Assembly (NCBI GenBank): GCA_934255105.1
Contig: CAKQNH010000002.1
Span: forward strand, 1-31,948
Direction of reading: 5' to 3'
Source: an uncultured Pirellulaceae bacterium
Lineage (GTDB): Bacteria; Planctomycetota; Planctomycetia; Pirellulales; Pirellulaceae
Length of the DNA: 31,948 nt
The notes under the pieces are model-generated. The model made no database searches. It had not been told where the DNA came from and saw only the letters and a program-made list of their open reading frames with translations. Positions within the stretch are counted from its first letter, which is position 1. Every line of letters starts with the position of its first letter. Below, one piece after another: positions 1 to 7,670 of the stretch. Position numbers and translations under genes: made by a program.

Positions 1-101
1 CTGCCGAAGGTCGATTTACCGATCCCTTCGACACCGTAAAGCAAGACGCGAGGCGGCTTCGATTGCCGGCCGGATTGGATGGTTTCGAGTAAGTTGGTCA
101 C
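1..101 (-). CDS. P-loop ATPase, Sak4-like (partial, N-terminus only)
   Basis: Only the first 33 or so codons lie in the window; the gene runs off the left edge. From a GTG at 101 the reading frame gives a short leader followed by a hydrophobic strand and the Walker A motif GVEGIGKST. This arrangement, a P-loop within the first 30 residues, matches the small AAA ATPases (Sak4/RecA-like) common in phages and integrated elements, which act in single-strand annealing or recombination. The family assignment is inferred from the motif and its position alone. The gene lies 44 bases downstream of the 79-residue gene on the same strand, so the two are probably cotranscribed with the sigma factor further upstream. 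Another early start codon is possible. Confidence 0.6.
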   Translation of the reverse strand, partial: MTNLLETIQSGRQSKPPRVLLYGVEGIGKSTFG

Positions 102-145
102 TGTTTGGTTAGCTCCGTGGTTGGATGGATGAGACGTTGGATTGT

Positions 146-385
146 TCAGATGGATTGGATGTGTTCGACTTCGAAGTTGCCGTCGCGATCGCTCGTCACG
201 AGGTAGTGCTTGAAATCGATCAGTACAACGAAACGCTGTTCAGCGCCGAGTTGCAGACGCAGCGATTTGCACGCTCCGGTGAACTCTTTCGACGCTTCGT
301 TAAAACGATCGGCCAATCGCAGATACCGGCCGACGGCGAGTGAAAGGGCGACGCGACGTTCGATGTTTAAAGTCAATTCAGGCAT
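146..385 (-). CDS. hypothetical 79-residue protein
   Basis: I do not recognise this family. The protein is small and mixed in charge, with an N-terminal helix-like segment (VALSLAVGRYLRLADRF) and a C-terminal half that alternates hydrophobic and charged residues, as expected of a small beta-rich fold. The start at 385 has no strong ribosome binding site. It sits between the ECF-like sigma factor (108 bases upstream) and the P-loop ATPase (44 bases downstream), all leftward, so it is likely part of one short operon. The opposite-strand frames over the same bases look less protein-like. No function can be assigned. Confidence 0.55.
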   Translation of the reverse strand: MPELTLNIERRVALSLAVGRYLRLADRFNEASKEFTGACKSLRLQLGAEQRFVVLIDFKHYLVTSDRDGNFEVEHIQSI

Positions 386-493
386 AGAGGCTTGGTGTTT
401 CGATTGAGTTGGATGAAGGTCTTCAATGGTTTTCCGCTACCTCTAGACCTTCCAACTTTTCAGATCAAAAGACGAAGCGATGGGCAAAAAACT

Positions 494-1105
494 TCAGACC
501 AGATACTCGTGGAGAGATTCTTCACGGAACACGGCAGCGATCTTCGTCATCCAGTACTTGAGCGTCGAAAGTGGCACGTCCATGATTTGCGAACACTCGC
601 GGAGCGAATGGTCTTTGCGTAGTCTGAGGAGCTGTTGCCAGTGTTCGGGCAGCTTCGCAATGACAACCTCCATGTCGTGTTGCAGATCGACCAACTCGGT
701 TTCGGTGAGCTTTGCCGTCTCGATTCGATTCCGGTTGTCGTCTTCGCTGATGCACTGGATCAACTCACGGCGTTCACCGCCGGATTCCACCATCACGTTG
801 AGCGAGGTCACCTCGCGATCATCGCGAATCTTGTGCGTTCGATAGGTTCGCAGATTCGTGGCGGCTCGGTTGACCACCATGGTGATGAACGGATTCTGAT
901 GGCCAATCGTTGCATCGTGCGATCGCATCGCCCGTTCGAGCTGCGACTGCAGTTCCTGATGCAGGTCTTCCGCTTCGTGCGGCGCAAACTCAGGACAACG
1001 AAGAAGCCGTTTGATGGCGCGGCGGATGACCGTTTGGGCAAACGGGTCCTCGGTGAGCGGGACGGTGGACGTGGTTTTGGGTTGAGTGGGGGTGGAAACT
1101 GACAT
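494..1105 (-). CDS. ECF-type RNA polymerase sigma factor-like protein
   Basis: This 203-residue protein has the length and two-domain layout of an extracytoplasmic-function sigma factor. An N-terminal region 2-like segment (EDLHQELQSQLERAM, then FITMVVNRAATNLRTY) is followed by an acidic linker. The C-terminal region 4 helix-turn-helix reads LPEHWQQLLRLRKDHSLREC then SQIMDVPLSTLKYWMTKI. It would direct RNA polymerase to a limited promoter set. I chose the ATG at 1105 because a GGAG ribosome binding site lies 6 bases upstream; the frame could be extended to 1180 but without such a site. It heads a leftward block with the 79-residue gene and the P-loop ATPase. The repeat region immediately upstream may control it. 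No anti-sigma gene is visible next to it. Confidence 0.75.
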   Translation of the reverse strand: MSVSTPTQPKTTSTVPLTEDPFAQTVIRRAIKRLLRCPEFAPHEAEDLHQELQSQLERAMRSHDATIGHQNPFITMVVNRAATNLRTYRTHKIRDDREVTSLNVMVESGGERRELIQCISEDDNRNRIETAKLTETELVDLQHDMEVVIAKLPEHWQQLLRLRKDHSLRECSQIMDVPLSTLKYWMTKIAAVFREESLHEYLV

Positions 1106-1421
1106 GTTCACTCCGTCGATGGGCGTTTTGAAAAGGCCGCGTCTCGGCAGCGGCCACACCCACCGGCGAAGTTGCAGCAAATCGCACTCGGCGATTACTG
1201 CAACTGCGTTTCACCCAACAATTCACGGGAAAAAATCGTCGAAAATTTTGTTGTTGCAGTTGCAGCAAATCGCACTAACTGCAACTGCAACTAGCGGTCA
1301 CCCACGAAAGCGGGGGTTCGTTTCGGCAAATTTTCTTTCGGCTTTGACCAGAGGTGTCACGAGCATCAGTCAATCTGCGTGGATCGTGTTTCTTTAAACT
1401 CTCTTCCACTGGAGACCCATC
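1106..1421. other. divergent intergenic region with two related hairpins
   Basis: This 316-base stretch separates the leftward sigma factor from the rightward gene at 1422, so it should hold promoters for both. I see no convincing -35/-10 pair on either strand. Its notable content is the repeated palindromic element listed separately at 1171-1291. No open frame of convincing protein character fills it. Confidence 0.6.
1171..1291. repeat. duplicated 18-bp motif, each copy inside an inverted repeat
   Basis: The 18-mer GTTGCAGCAAATCGCACT occurs exactly at 1171-1188 and 1259-1276. Each copy is flanked by inverted arms. In the first, GTTGCAG (1171-1177) pairs with CTGCAAC (1198-1204). In the second, GTTGCAGTTGCAG (1253-1265) pairs perfectly with CTGCAACTGCAAC (1279-1291), giving 13-bp arms around a 13-base loop. 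Neither is followed by a T tract, so a terminator is unlikely. Paired operators or iterons for a DNA-binding protein, or structured RNA, fit better. Which of these it is remains inference. Confidence 0.75.
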
Positions 1422-1985
1422 ATGCAAATCCTCCCTTTCCCGCCACTTGTCCAGGATTCCACTTTCGACGACCCAACTGGCAAGCAACGCTTCGAACGCC
1501 TCGGCTTGAAAACCGCCGGGAAAAAATCCCGCAAAGAGATGCTCAAACGACTGGGAGCGTTGCTTCTTAATCCGAGCTTGGACCGGTGCGACATCACCGA
1601 CGGAATTCTCGGCAATCGCGAACTGATCGAGTTCTTGTCAGCCTACGAAGGCATCGTGCTGGAGTTGGTCGTTCCGCCTGGAACAACCTGGGAGGAAATG
1701 CAGCGAGGCGAATTCAGGTTCGGTTCGCTCCTGCACCAATCCGGCAGAACGTCAGGTACGTTCGTCATGCCGCTAATGCTCGGTTCCCTGGTCGACGAGA
1801 ACGGCCGGCCCTGGTTCCAGGCATCGCCATTCGAGTTTATTCCCGCGATCGAAGGCATCCAGACAAGCAACCTGTGTGGCAAACCGCTGTTCCGAGCCGA
1901 CGGCCGCGGGTCGATGTCCAGTTCATCTATCAGCGCTAAAGAAAATTTTTCACCAAGCATTTTCCGATGCTTCGAGCTTTGCTAG
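1422..1985 (+). CDS. hypothetical 187-residue protein
   Basis: I do not recognise the family. The ATG at 1422 has a GGAG ribosome binding site 7 bases upstream, which supports this frame over the opposite-strand frame at 1643-1960. The product is soluble, with a basic region at residues 20-50 (KQRFERLGLKTAGKKSRKEM), a central hydrophobic strand region (GIVLELVVPPGTTWEEM), and a serine-rich C-terminus that looks less structured. No membrane segment, signal peptide or catalytic motif is visible. It lies between the sigma-factor block and lexA and ends inside the palindrome at 1978-1989. It may be an accessory gene of the element. Confidence 0.55.
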   Translation: MQILPFPPLVQDSTFDDPTGKQRFERLGLKTAGKKSRKEMLKRLGALLLNPSLDRCDITDGILGNRELIEFLSAYEGIVLELVVPPGTTWEEMQRGEFRFGSLLHQSGRTSGTFVMPLMLGSLVDENGRPWFQASPFEFIPAIEGIQTSNLCGKPLFRADGRGSMSSSSISAKENFSPSIFRCFELC

Positions 1986-1989
1986 CAAA
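1978..1989. promoter_or_regulatory. 12-bp perfect palindrome upstream of lexA, candidate operator
   Basis: TTTGCTAGCAAA is a perfect palindrome 107 bases upstream of the chosen lexA start. It is followed at 1992-1997 by TTGACT, a good -35 match, though the best -10 (TAGATT at 2019-2024) has an overlong spacer. LexA proteins usually repress their own gene through a dyad near the promoter, so this is a reasonable candidate. The planctomycete SOS box is not known to me. Confidence 0.3.
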
Positions 1990-2096
1990 ATTTGACTTGT
2001 CGGCATAATCGGAGCAAGTAGATTTATGTGTGCACGAAACAAAGTCTATCAGCGCGAATTCGAGCCACCCAAAAATCACCGTCAAGGATGCCAACC

Positions 2097-2750
2097 ATGC
2101 CCCGCAGCCGACCTCAACGAGGAAGACCCCGCCAGGACGCCATTACCGAAGGACAATCGCGAGCCCTCGACGAACTGTCGGCCGCGATCGATCGCTATGG
2201 CATTGCTCCGACGATGACCGAACTTGGCGAAAAGCTTGGTATCACCGCTGCCAGCGCGCATCAGTTGGTTCTGCAACTTGAACGCAAAGGCTACGTCACA
2301 CGTCAGCCCCGCAAGGCTCGCAGCTTGCGGGTCGTTCGACGGCCAAGTCAAACGGTTGCCGCGATGACAAGTGTTCCGGTTCTCGGCGTGGTCAAAGCTG
2401 GGCCGGCAATGCTTGCAGAAGAAAATCGGCTGGGCGAAGTCATGGTTGCATCCGATCTTGTCGGACGCAGCCAGTGCTTTGCCTTGACGATCAGCGGCGA
2501 CAGCATGAAGGACGCGGATATGCGGGACGGTGACGTTGTGATCGTTCGCCGACAACAGCTCGCCGAGAACGGCGAGATTGTTGTGGCATTGATCGATGAC
2601 GAAGCGACTGTCAAGCGACTTGATTTAAACGATGGAGCGATTCGGTTGCTGCCGGAGAATCGGAAGTATAAGCCGATCGAGATTCAGCCTGATAGCGACT
2701 TTCGTGTGCTTGGAAAGGTTATTTGTGTCACCAAGAAATCTGAAAGTTAG
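2097..2750 (+). CDS. lexA: LexA-type self-cleaving repressor
   Basis: This 217-residue protein is a full LexA. An N-terminal winged helix-turn-helix (residues 14-70, PTMTELGEKLGITAASAHQL) is joined to a C-terminal S24 peptidase domain. The scissile bond is Ala101-Gly102 in VVKAGPAM. The catalytic serine is Ser136 in SGDSM and the general-base lysine is Lys173 in ATVKRL. In the LexA family, RecA filaments on single-stranded DNA trigger autocleavage and derepress the SOS genes. The ATG at 2097 is preferred because AAGG lies 9 bases upstream; longer frames from 2028 or 2088 lack a site. It lies 5 bases before the next gene, suggesting cotranscription. In this setting it may act as the repressor of the mobile element rather than, or as well as, the host SOS regulator. 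Confidence 0.92.
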   Translation: MPRSRPQRGRPRQDAITEGQSRALDELSAAIDRYGIAPTMTELGEKLGITAASAHQLVLQLERKGYVTRQPRKARSLRVVRRPSQTVAAMTSVPVLGVVKAGPAMLAEENRLGEVMVASDLVGRSQCFALTISGDSMKDADMRDGDVVIVRRQQLAENGEIVVALIDDEATVKRLDLNDGAIRLLPENRKYKPIEIQPDSDFRVLGKVICVTKKSES

Positions 2751-2755
2751 TTGTC

Positions 2756-3949
2756 ATGCCTCAGCCTACTCCGTTGTCCACCTTGCTTCGCGTGGTTCCC
2801 AATTCGCTCCTGAAACAGTGGTTCCACGATCACATCCCCGGGCCATTTGATATCCCGTGGGATACCCTCAGTGAGAACGACATTGATCCCATGATTTTGC
2901 ACCTCGATGGATTACCGGCAAGCATTCGCGAAGATTCCGAGATTGATTTGCGGACCGTTCGCTCATTCGCAAGTGAAGCCGGTATGCGGGCGATTGAGGA
3001 CACCGCTCGGATGCTCGGCGAACCCGATCTGCTGTCACGCATACCTGATGGTCTAAACCTTACTGGACGGGCAATGTGGGTACGACTTCACGAATGGGAG
3101 ATTCTTCACGCGGCCACCACATTATTGCATTTGGAGGAAGCCACGTTCTGGCGGGAGCGAAACGGAGCGCCGGCCAACTTGGAGATCCCGAGCGATGCGG
3201 TGATGCAGCTTGGAAATGCCGTCTCCAACATGCTGCGTGAAGAAGGACGAGGCCAGCACGTCACGGTGGAACGGCTAGAGAACAACGGCATCATCTATTT
3301 CATCGTTTATCCTGACGACTTTGTACGCACCGACAATACACACGATGAGCAGGGACGCTTGGCAACGGTATCGATACGTCCGACCTTGAACATCATCTTC
3401 GCCTACGACCGCCACGCGGGATCTTTCGAACTCTGCGCGAGTTTGCCGAAGGCTCACAAAGAGCGACTTGAGACCCTCTTTGCAAGCACCGTCCTGAGAT
3501 GGGAAGTGCCCGCGTACGAGGACGAAAGCGGCTACTATATCGATCACTTGAAAGATCCAGCCACGCAGTTGCCGACCGATCCGGCGGATCAAATCCGAGT
3601 CCGCATCGAAGAGATCAAAATGTTCAATCCATTGACCCGACGTCCCATTGCAACGGGCATCAACAAACACGACGAGACGGATACGATTCACCGGGCGATC
3701 AATGAGGAACTACGATCGTCGAATGACGTGCTCTCCAACTTCAGCGTCAATTCCGTTGGCATCCGATTCGTATTCCCGGCCACACGCTATGCCCGAGCCG
3801 GCAGCCGCATCGTTCGAATTACACCCGGAAGTTGCAACCTGCGCAATTTGACGCCGGACCGAGCCGAGATTGTTCAGAAACACCTTCGCATGTGGGGAGT
3901 CGACGATGCGCCGACGGACGAGCCCAATCTGGTCTCGGTGGGAGCTTAG
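2756..3949 (+). CDS. hypothetical 397-residue protein
   Basis: I do not recognise this family. The protein is soluble, with no signal peptide or membrane segment. Residues 1-110 are mostly helical and acidic. Residues 120-250 form a region with predicted strands (IIYFIVYPDDFVRT, RPTLNIIFAYDRHAGSFELC). The rest alternates helix and strand up to a conserved-looking VGIRFVFPATRYARAG near the end. No catalytic motif stands out. It starts 5 bases after lexA and overlaps the start of the zinc-ribbon gene by 44 bases, so the three form a translationally coupled unit. That coupling suggests a job linked to the repressor or to the downstream DNA-binding protein, which is inference only. Confidence 0.75.
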   Translation: MPQPTPLSTLLRVVPNSLLKQWFHDHIPGPFDIPWDTLSENDIDPMILHLDGLPASIREDSEIDLRTVRSFASEAGMRAIEDTARMLGEPDLLSRIPDGLNLTGRAMWVRLHEWEILHAATTLLHLEEATFWRERNGAPANLEIPSDAVMQLGNAVSNMLREEGRGQHVTVERLENNGIIYFIVYPDDFVRTDNTHDEQGRLATVSIRPTLNIIFAYDRHAGSFELCASLPKAHKERLETLFASTVLRWEVPAYEDESGYYIDHLKDPATQLPTDPADQIRVRIEEIKMFNPLTRRPIATGINKHDETDTIHRAINEELRSSNDVLSNFSVNSVGIRFVFPATRYARAGSRIVRITPGSCNLRNLTPDRAEIVQKHLRMWGVDDAPTDEPNLVSVGA

Positions 3950-4829
3950 TCCACCTGTAGTCACGATCCGAGACGCTAAACTTTTGCAACATGACCAGCT
4001 CGCTTGCCTGAGTCGCCATGGGCTGGTCCGACCGACCACGCCGGCGACCGAGCATCAATGCAGGGATTGCGGCGAGCACCGGCCGATTACTTACATAACC
4101 GATCGCGAAGGAAACCGACACGGGTTTATTGTTTGCGAGGATTGCGGACCGGCTAGCGTGCGAGCGAATTTGCTCGAGCAACTGGTCTTTGATACGGAGC
4201 AACTATTGAATCATCTTTTCGCGGATGCGCGACTTGCGGTCAAACCACTTGTCGGGGACCGCTTGTGGCAAGTCGGCAGAAGAACTTGCGAGGGACGAAG
4301 CCGAGAGCTGTTGTTTCTCCGCAGTATGGGATTCGGACAAGAACTGAACATCATAGAACAACTTAGCCGACGGCCCCGCTCACTCGTGTTCATGCCGTTG
4401 TCCAGCTCGGCAGAGCGACTTACCGAAAAGACACACAACTTGGTAATTGGAATCGAGGACCTTGCCGAATTCTCTGGTGATGGTTTACGAATCGACTGGG
4501 ACGCGATCGAAGATCGTCTTGGAGTTGCCTTCGGATCAGAAACGCCTAAACAAAAACCGCAACCGCGGCGATCGGCCCGCGTCACCAAGATTGAGCTATT
4601 GGTGCAAGAATTAACTCAGCACTTGCGAAGTGCTGCCGATCACGCGCGTGCAACCGGGGATCTGCTGCCTCGCCCCACGCAACAAGAGCTCGGACGACGC
4701 ACCGGAATGACGAAATCCGACGCCAGCCGTTGTTTCAACGACCCTGCGGCCAATCAATTGCGACTGCTCTGGCAAACGGCCGACGATTTGGATGCGATCT
4801 TGCGTTTGCCAAGCAAACAACTTCGCTGA
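3906..4829 (+). CDS. zinc-ribbon protein with C-terminal HTH-like region
   Basis: This 307-residue protein has two CxxC pairs, CRDCGEH and CEDCG, about 30 residues apart near residues 50-85, a typical zinc-ribbon spacing. A helical middle part follows. The C-terminal 70 residues contain PTQQELGRRTGMTKSDASRC, which reads like a helix-turn-helix. It probably binds DNA or a partner protein; no enzyme motif is visible. The start at 3906 is favoured by GGGAG 6 bases upstream and overlaps the preceding gene by 44 bases. An earlier start at 3870 is possible but lacks such a site. I do not know a named family for the full-length protein. Confidence 0.7.
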   Translation: MRRRTSPIWSRWELSPPVVTIRDAKLLQHDQLACLSRHGLVRPTTPATEHQCRDCGEHRPITYITDREGNRHGFIVCEDCGPASVRANLLEQLVFDTEQLLNHLFADARLAVKPLVGDRLWQVGRRTCEGRSRELLFLRSMGFGQELNIIEQLSRRPRSLVFMPLSSSAERLTEKTHNLVIGIEDLAEFSGDGLRIDWDAIEDRLGVAFGSETPKQKPQPRRSARVTKIELLVQELTQHLRSAADHARATGDLLPRPTQQELGRRTGMTKSDASRCFNDPAANQLRLLWQTADDLDAILRLPSKQLR

Positions 4830-4938
4830 AATTTTCTTTTGGGTTGGCTCCGACTTTCGGAGCCAGAACTTGGAAGGTCAGGAGATAGAGGCGGCCTGTT
4901 AACCGCCCACTCCCACTTCTCGCCTCTAGGTTCTGCCC
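4830..4938. other. structured intergenic region with two hairpins
   Basis: GGCTCCGA (4846-4853) and TCGGAGCC (4857-4864) form a perfect 8-bp stem with a 3-base loop. TAGAGGCG (4886-4893) pairs with CGCCTCTA (4921-4928), and the interval contains a nested GGCGG/CCGCC. The first stem could be a terminator for the lexA operon, but no T run follows. The second ends 10 bases before the GTG of the 62-residue gene and could influence its translation. Confidence 0.5.
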
Positions 4939-5127
4939 GTGCGAACAAATGTTCCGAAAACTGCTAGCGATGATGCTCGATCAAGACGCCAAGAAATTGT
5001 CCGCCTGCTGGCCCGTGCTGTCCTTCGGCAACAGTATATCTCGGTAAGTGACGAGTCCTCCGCAAAATCTTCTGGCAACTCCGAACAGGATGGCTTGATC
5101 CAATCGGAAAACGATCGCTCTCTGTGA
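4939..5127 (+). CDS. small 62-residue protein of the recombinase cassette
   Basis: A GTG at 4939 opens a 62-codon frame. Its N-terminal half is a basic amphipathic helix (RRQEIVRLLARAVLRQQ) and its tail is serine-rich and polar. It is 55 bases upstream of the DUF2924 gene. From memory, short proteins with this IVRLLA-like helix often precede DUF2924/recombinase pairs in planctomycetes, which is why I list it. That recollection was not checked by a search. No clear ribosome binding site is seen, and the upstream hairpins may obscure one. Function unknown. Confidence 0.5.
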   Translation: MRTNVPKTASDDARSRRQEIVRLLARAVLRQQYISVSDESSAKSSGNSEQDGLIQSENDRSL

Positions 5128-5182
5128 TTTGGCCGTGGTGAACGCGCCCGGCAAACAACTTCTTCAAGTCACGGAGAACCCC

Positions 5183-5671
5183 ATGAGTAACCCTATAAAT
5201 CGAGAGCTAGCTGCGCTGCGCCGGATGAAGGTCGGCGAACTGCAGGAGAAGTATGCTGAAGTCTTTGGTGAACCAACGACTGGCCGCAACAAACAATGGC
5301 TCCAAAAACGCATTGCGTGGCGGATCCAGGCGAACGCATCTGGCGGCTTGACCGACCGAGCCGTACAGCGGGCGATGGAACTGGCCAACGAATCGGACCT
5401 TCGAGTCACCGCACCACGTGAACCAGAACCACCGGCGCGCCCAGCTCCAACCAGTCGAAACGTGCCGCCCAACGACGAGCGTTTACCGCCGGTCGGTGAT
5501 TGTCTAGTTCGCTTCTATAAGGGCCGGGAGTGCGTCGTCACCGTGATGCCCGACGGTTTTGATTTCGAGGGAGAGCGTTACAAGACGCTTTCAGCCGTCG
5601 CTAAAGCGATCACCGGCCAGCACTGGAATGGCTTTAGATTCTTCAATCTACGCAAGCGAGAGTCCGCATGA
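5183..5671 (+). CDS. DUF2924 family protein
   Basis: This 162-residue protein matches DUF2924. It opens with RELAALRRMKVGELQEKYAEVFGEP, followed by the characteristic NKQWLQKRIAWRIQ segment near residues 38-51, a proline-rich linker, and a C-terminal strand-rich part (DCLVRFYKGRECVVTVM, then GERYKTLSAVAKAITG, then HWNGFRFFNL). DUF2924 genes are typically found beside serine recombinases and probably assist them, for example in DNA binding or directionality; the molecular role is not established. The ATG at 5183 has CACGGAG 6 bases upstream. The stop overlaps the recombinase start (ATGA), indicating translational coupling. Confidence 0.9.
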   Translation: MSNPINRELAALRRMKVGELQEKYAEVFGEPTTGRNKQWLQKRIAWRIQANASGGLTDRAVQRAMELANESDLRVTAPREPEPPARPAPTSRNVPPNDERLPPVGDCLVRFYKGRECVVTVMPDGFDFEGERYKTLSAVAKAITGQHWNGFRFFNLRKRESA

Positions 5672-7218
5672 ACCAAGAGCAAACCAAAGGAATCGTCCGC
5701 TGTGCGATCTACACTCGAAAATCGACTGAAGAGGGGCTCGACCAGGAGTTCAACAGCTTGGACGCGCAGCGTGAAGGCGCGGAAGCATATATCGTGAGTC
5801 AACGCGGAGAGGGCTGGCAATGCGTCGACCAGCGATATGACGATGGCGGCTTCTCCGGCGGAAATCTCGAGCGGCCGGCGATGAAACGGCTGATGGCAGA
5901 CATCGAAGCTGGCAAGATCGACTGCGTGGTTGTTTACAAGGTGGACCGGCTCAGTCGCAGTCTGCTCGACTTTTCGCGGTTGATGGAGACATTCCAGAAA
6001 CACAATGTTGCGTTCGTTTCGGTTACGCAGCAGTTCAACACCGCCAGTTCCATGGGCCGATTGATTCTCAACGTGCTGCTATCGTTCGCCCAGTTCGAGC
6101 GTGAGATGATCAGCGAACGGACGCGAGACAAGATCGCGGCGACTCGCCGCAAAGGGAAATGGTGCGGCGGCGTGCCGGTATTCGGCTACACGATCGACGA
6201 AACCAAGCTCGTGGTGGTGCCGCACGAAGCCGAACGCGTTCGGCAGATTTTCGAACTCTACCTTCGGACACATTCTCTCCTCGAAACGGCCCGCGAAGCA
6301 AATCGCCGAGGGTGGCGAACCAAGCTGTGGACGACGAAGAAGGGGACAACGCGTGGTGGTCTGACCTACGACAAGAATCGCATTTACCAGATGCTGACCA
6401 ACGTGACCTACATTGGCAAGCTGACCTACAAAGACGAAATTCACGAGGGCCAACATCAAGCGATTGTCGATCCGCAGCTCTTTGCCGAAGTCGGAGAGTC
6501 GTTGCGAAAGAACGGTCGCATCGGCATGATTCGCGCTTCAACCAACTTCGACGGAATGCTGCGCGGCATTCTTCGCTGTGCGACATGCAATCGAGCCATG
6601 CGGCACACGTCGACCGGACGCGGAACGAAGCGTTACCGCTATTACGTGTGTGGCAAAGCCGAGAAACAAGGCTACGATTCGTGCCCGTCTCCGTCGATCC
6701 CCGCCAAGCAAATCGAAAGCTTCGTCGTCGAAGAGCTACGAGTCTTTGCCGGCGATGATGAACTCATCCGCGACATCTACGAAAGGTGCCACGAGCAGAA
6801 CCGCGAAGACATCGATGCACAATGCCGAGAGGCCGACTCGATCGCCAAGTTTTTGAAAGAGGACCACGCTGAGATCGCGCACCTGCTTGCAACTTCGGCT
6901 GGTCCCGATTTGATTGAATCGACGCAGGCTCGAATCGACAAGAACGAAGCTCGATTGAAGGAACTGCGTGATGCGATCGATCATCATCGCCCCCTTCGTG
7001 TCAGTCACGCATCGATCCGAAAAACTCTTGGCGAACTGGATAAAGCCTGGGACACCATTCCACCGCGTGATCGTTGCCGTCTGATGGAAATGCTGATCGA
7101 GCGGATCGACTACGACGGTGTCGCCGGGACGATCGATATCACCTTCCACCCTGCTGGCCTCAGTTCACTTGGCCAAGACGGTAACTTTGCTCGCCACATT
7201 TCGGAGAACGCCAGATGA
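5668..7218 (+). CDS. large serine recombinase
   Basis: This 516-residue protein is a large serine recombinase or site-specific integrase. The N-terminal resolvase domain (about 8-160) carries the nucleophile Ser19 in IYTRKSTEE and the conserved arginines in KVDRLSRS (Arg94, Arg97). A recombinase domain follows, then a zinc beta-ribbon with CATCNRAM and later cysteines in YYVCGKAEKQGYDSCP. A coiled-coil segment spans roughly residues 370-430. Such enzymes integrate or excise elements through a 5'-phosphoserine intermediate at short att sites with a 2-bp core. Translation is coupled to DUF2924 upstream and to the HTH gene downstream, overlapping both by 4 bases. The key residues are intact, so the enzyme is probably functional. 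Confidence 0.95.
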   Translation: MNQEQTKGIVRCAIYTRKSTEEGLDQEFNSLDAQREGAEAYIVSQRGEGWQCVDQRYDDGGFSGGNLERPAMKRLMADIEAGKIDCVVVYKVDRLSRSLLDFSRLMETFQKHNVAFVSVTQQFNTASSMGRLILNVLLSFAQFEREMISERTRDKIAATRRKGKWCGGVPVFGYTIDETKLVVVPHEAERVRQIFELYLRTHSLLETAREANRRGWRTKLWTTKKGTTRGGLTYDKNRIYQMLTNVTYIGKLTYKDEIHEGQHQAIVDPQLFAEVGESLRKNGRIGMIRASTNFDGMLRGILRCATCNRAMRHTSTGRGTKRYRYYVCGKAEKQGYDSCPSPSIPAKQIESFVVEELRVFAGDDELIRDIYERCHEQNREDIDAQCREADSIAKFLKEDHAEIAHLLATSAGPDLIESTQARIDKNEARLKELRDAIDHHRPLRVSHASIRKTLGELDKAWDTIPPRDRCRLMEMLIERIDYDGVAGTIDITFHPAGLSSLGQDGNFARHISENAR

Positions 7219-7670
7219 CCGAGACACCAGATAGTGAATCCGAAACGTCGCCCCGCACGCGGCCAATCCGCCGCGCGTTTCACGTTGCCCGTAGCGATCG
7301 CGGCGCACGCGAGTTTCGCCGCGGTGAGGCCCCACAGCGGCCCAAAGTGGGGCGACTGCCGCGGCTATCGCGGCTGATGGCCCTTGCGATCCACTTCGAC
7401 CGCCTGCTAGCCACTGGCCAATTCCAATCGCAAGCCGACCTCGCCCGCGCTGGCCAAGTTACTCGAGCTCGTTTGACGCAAATTCTCAACCTCACCGGCC
7501 TGGCTCCGGACCTCCAAGAAGAGCTTCTCTTTCTGCGGCCCTACACCGAAAGCCGAGCCCCGCTGACCGAGCGTCAAATCCGCCCCATCGCCGCCGAACC
7601 CAACTGGGACAAGCAGCGCCGCCGCTTCAAGAAGCTGACCGGTTCTGTCGGTCGCAACGATCGCGGTTAG
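7215..7670 (+). CDS. small HTH protein of the recombinase cassette
   Basis: This 151-residue protein begins with a disordered, basic N-terminus (residues 1-45). A helical segment, RLSRLMALAIHFDRLLATG, is followed by a ParB/KorB-like helix-turn-helix (QADLARAGQVTRARLTQILN, about residues 75-95) and a basic tail. Such proteins probably bind DNA near the att site or the cassette promoter. The start overlaps the recombinase stop by ATGA, so its production is tied to that of the enzyme. It could serve as a directionality factor, but that is inference. It is the last rightward gene before strand and gene content change, so it may mark the edge of the element. Confidence 0.75.
   Translation: MTETPDSESETSPRTRPIRRAFHVARSDRGAREFRRGEAPQRPKVGRLPRLSRLMALAIHFDRLLATGQFQSQADLARAGQVTRARLTQILNLTGLAPDLQEELLFLRPYTESRAPLTERQIRPIAAEPNWDKQRRRFKKLTGSVGRNDRG

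Noticed and set aside
1171..1291. CRISPR array
   Set aside because: Only two copies of the repeat are present, each is palindromic with longer arms, and no cas gene is in the window.
4846..4864. Strong hairpin after the zinc-ribbon gene as an intrinsic terminator
   Set aside because: It lacks the following T tract, so I listed it only as structured intergenic sequence.
5668..7218. Recombinase as an invertase for a nearby phase-variable segment
   Set aside because: Length, zinc ribbon and coiled coil fit a large integrase rather than a small invertase, and no inverted site pair is visible next to it.
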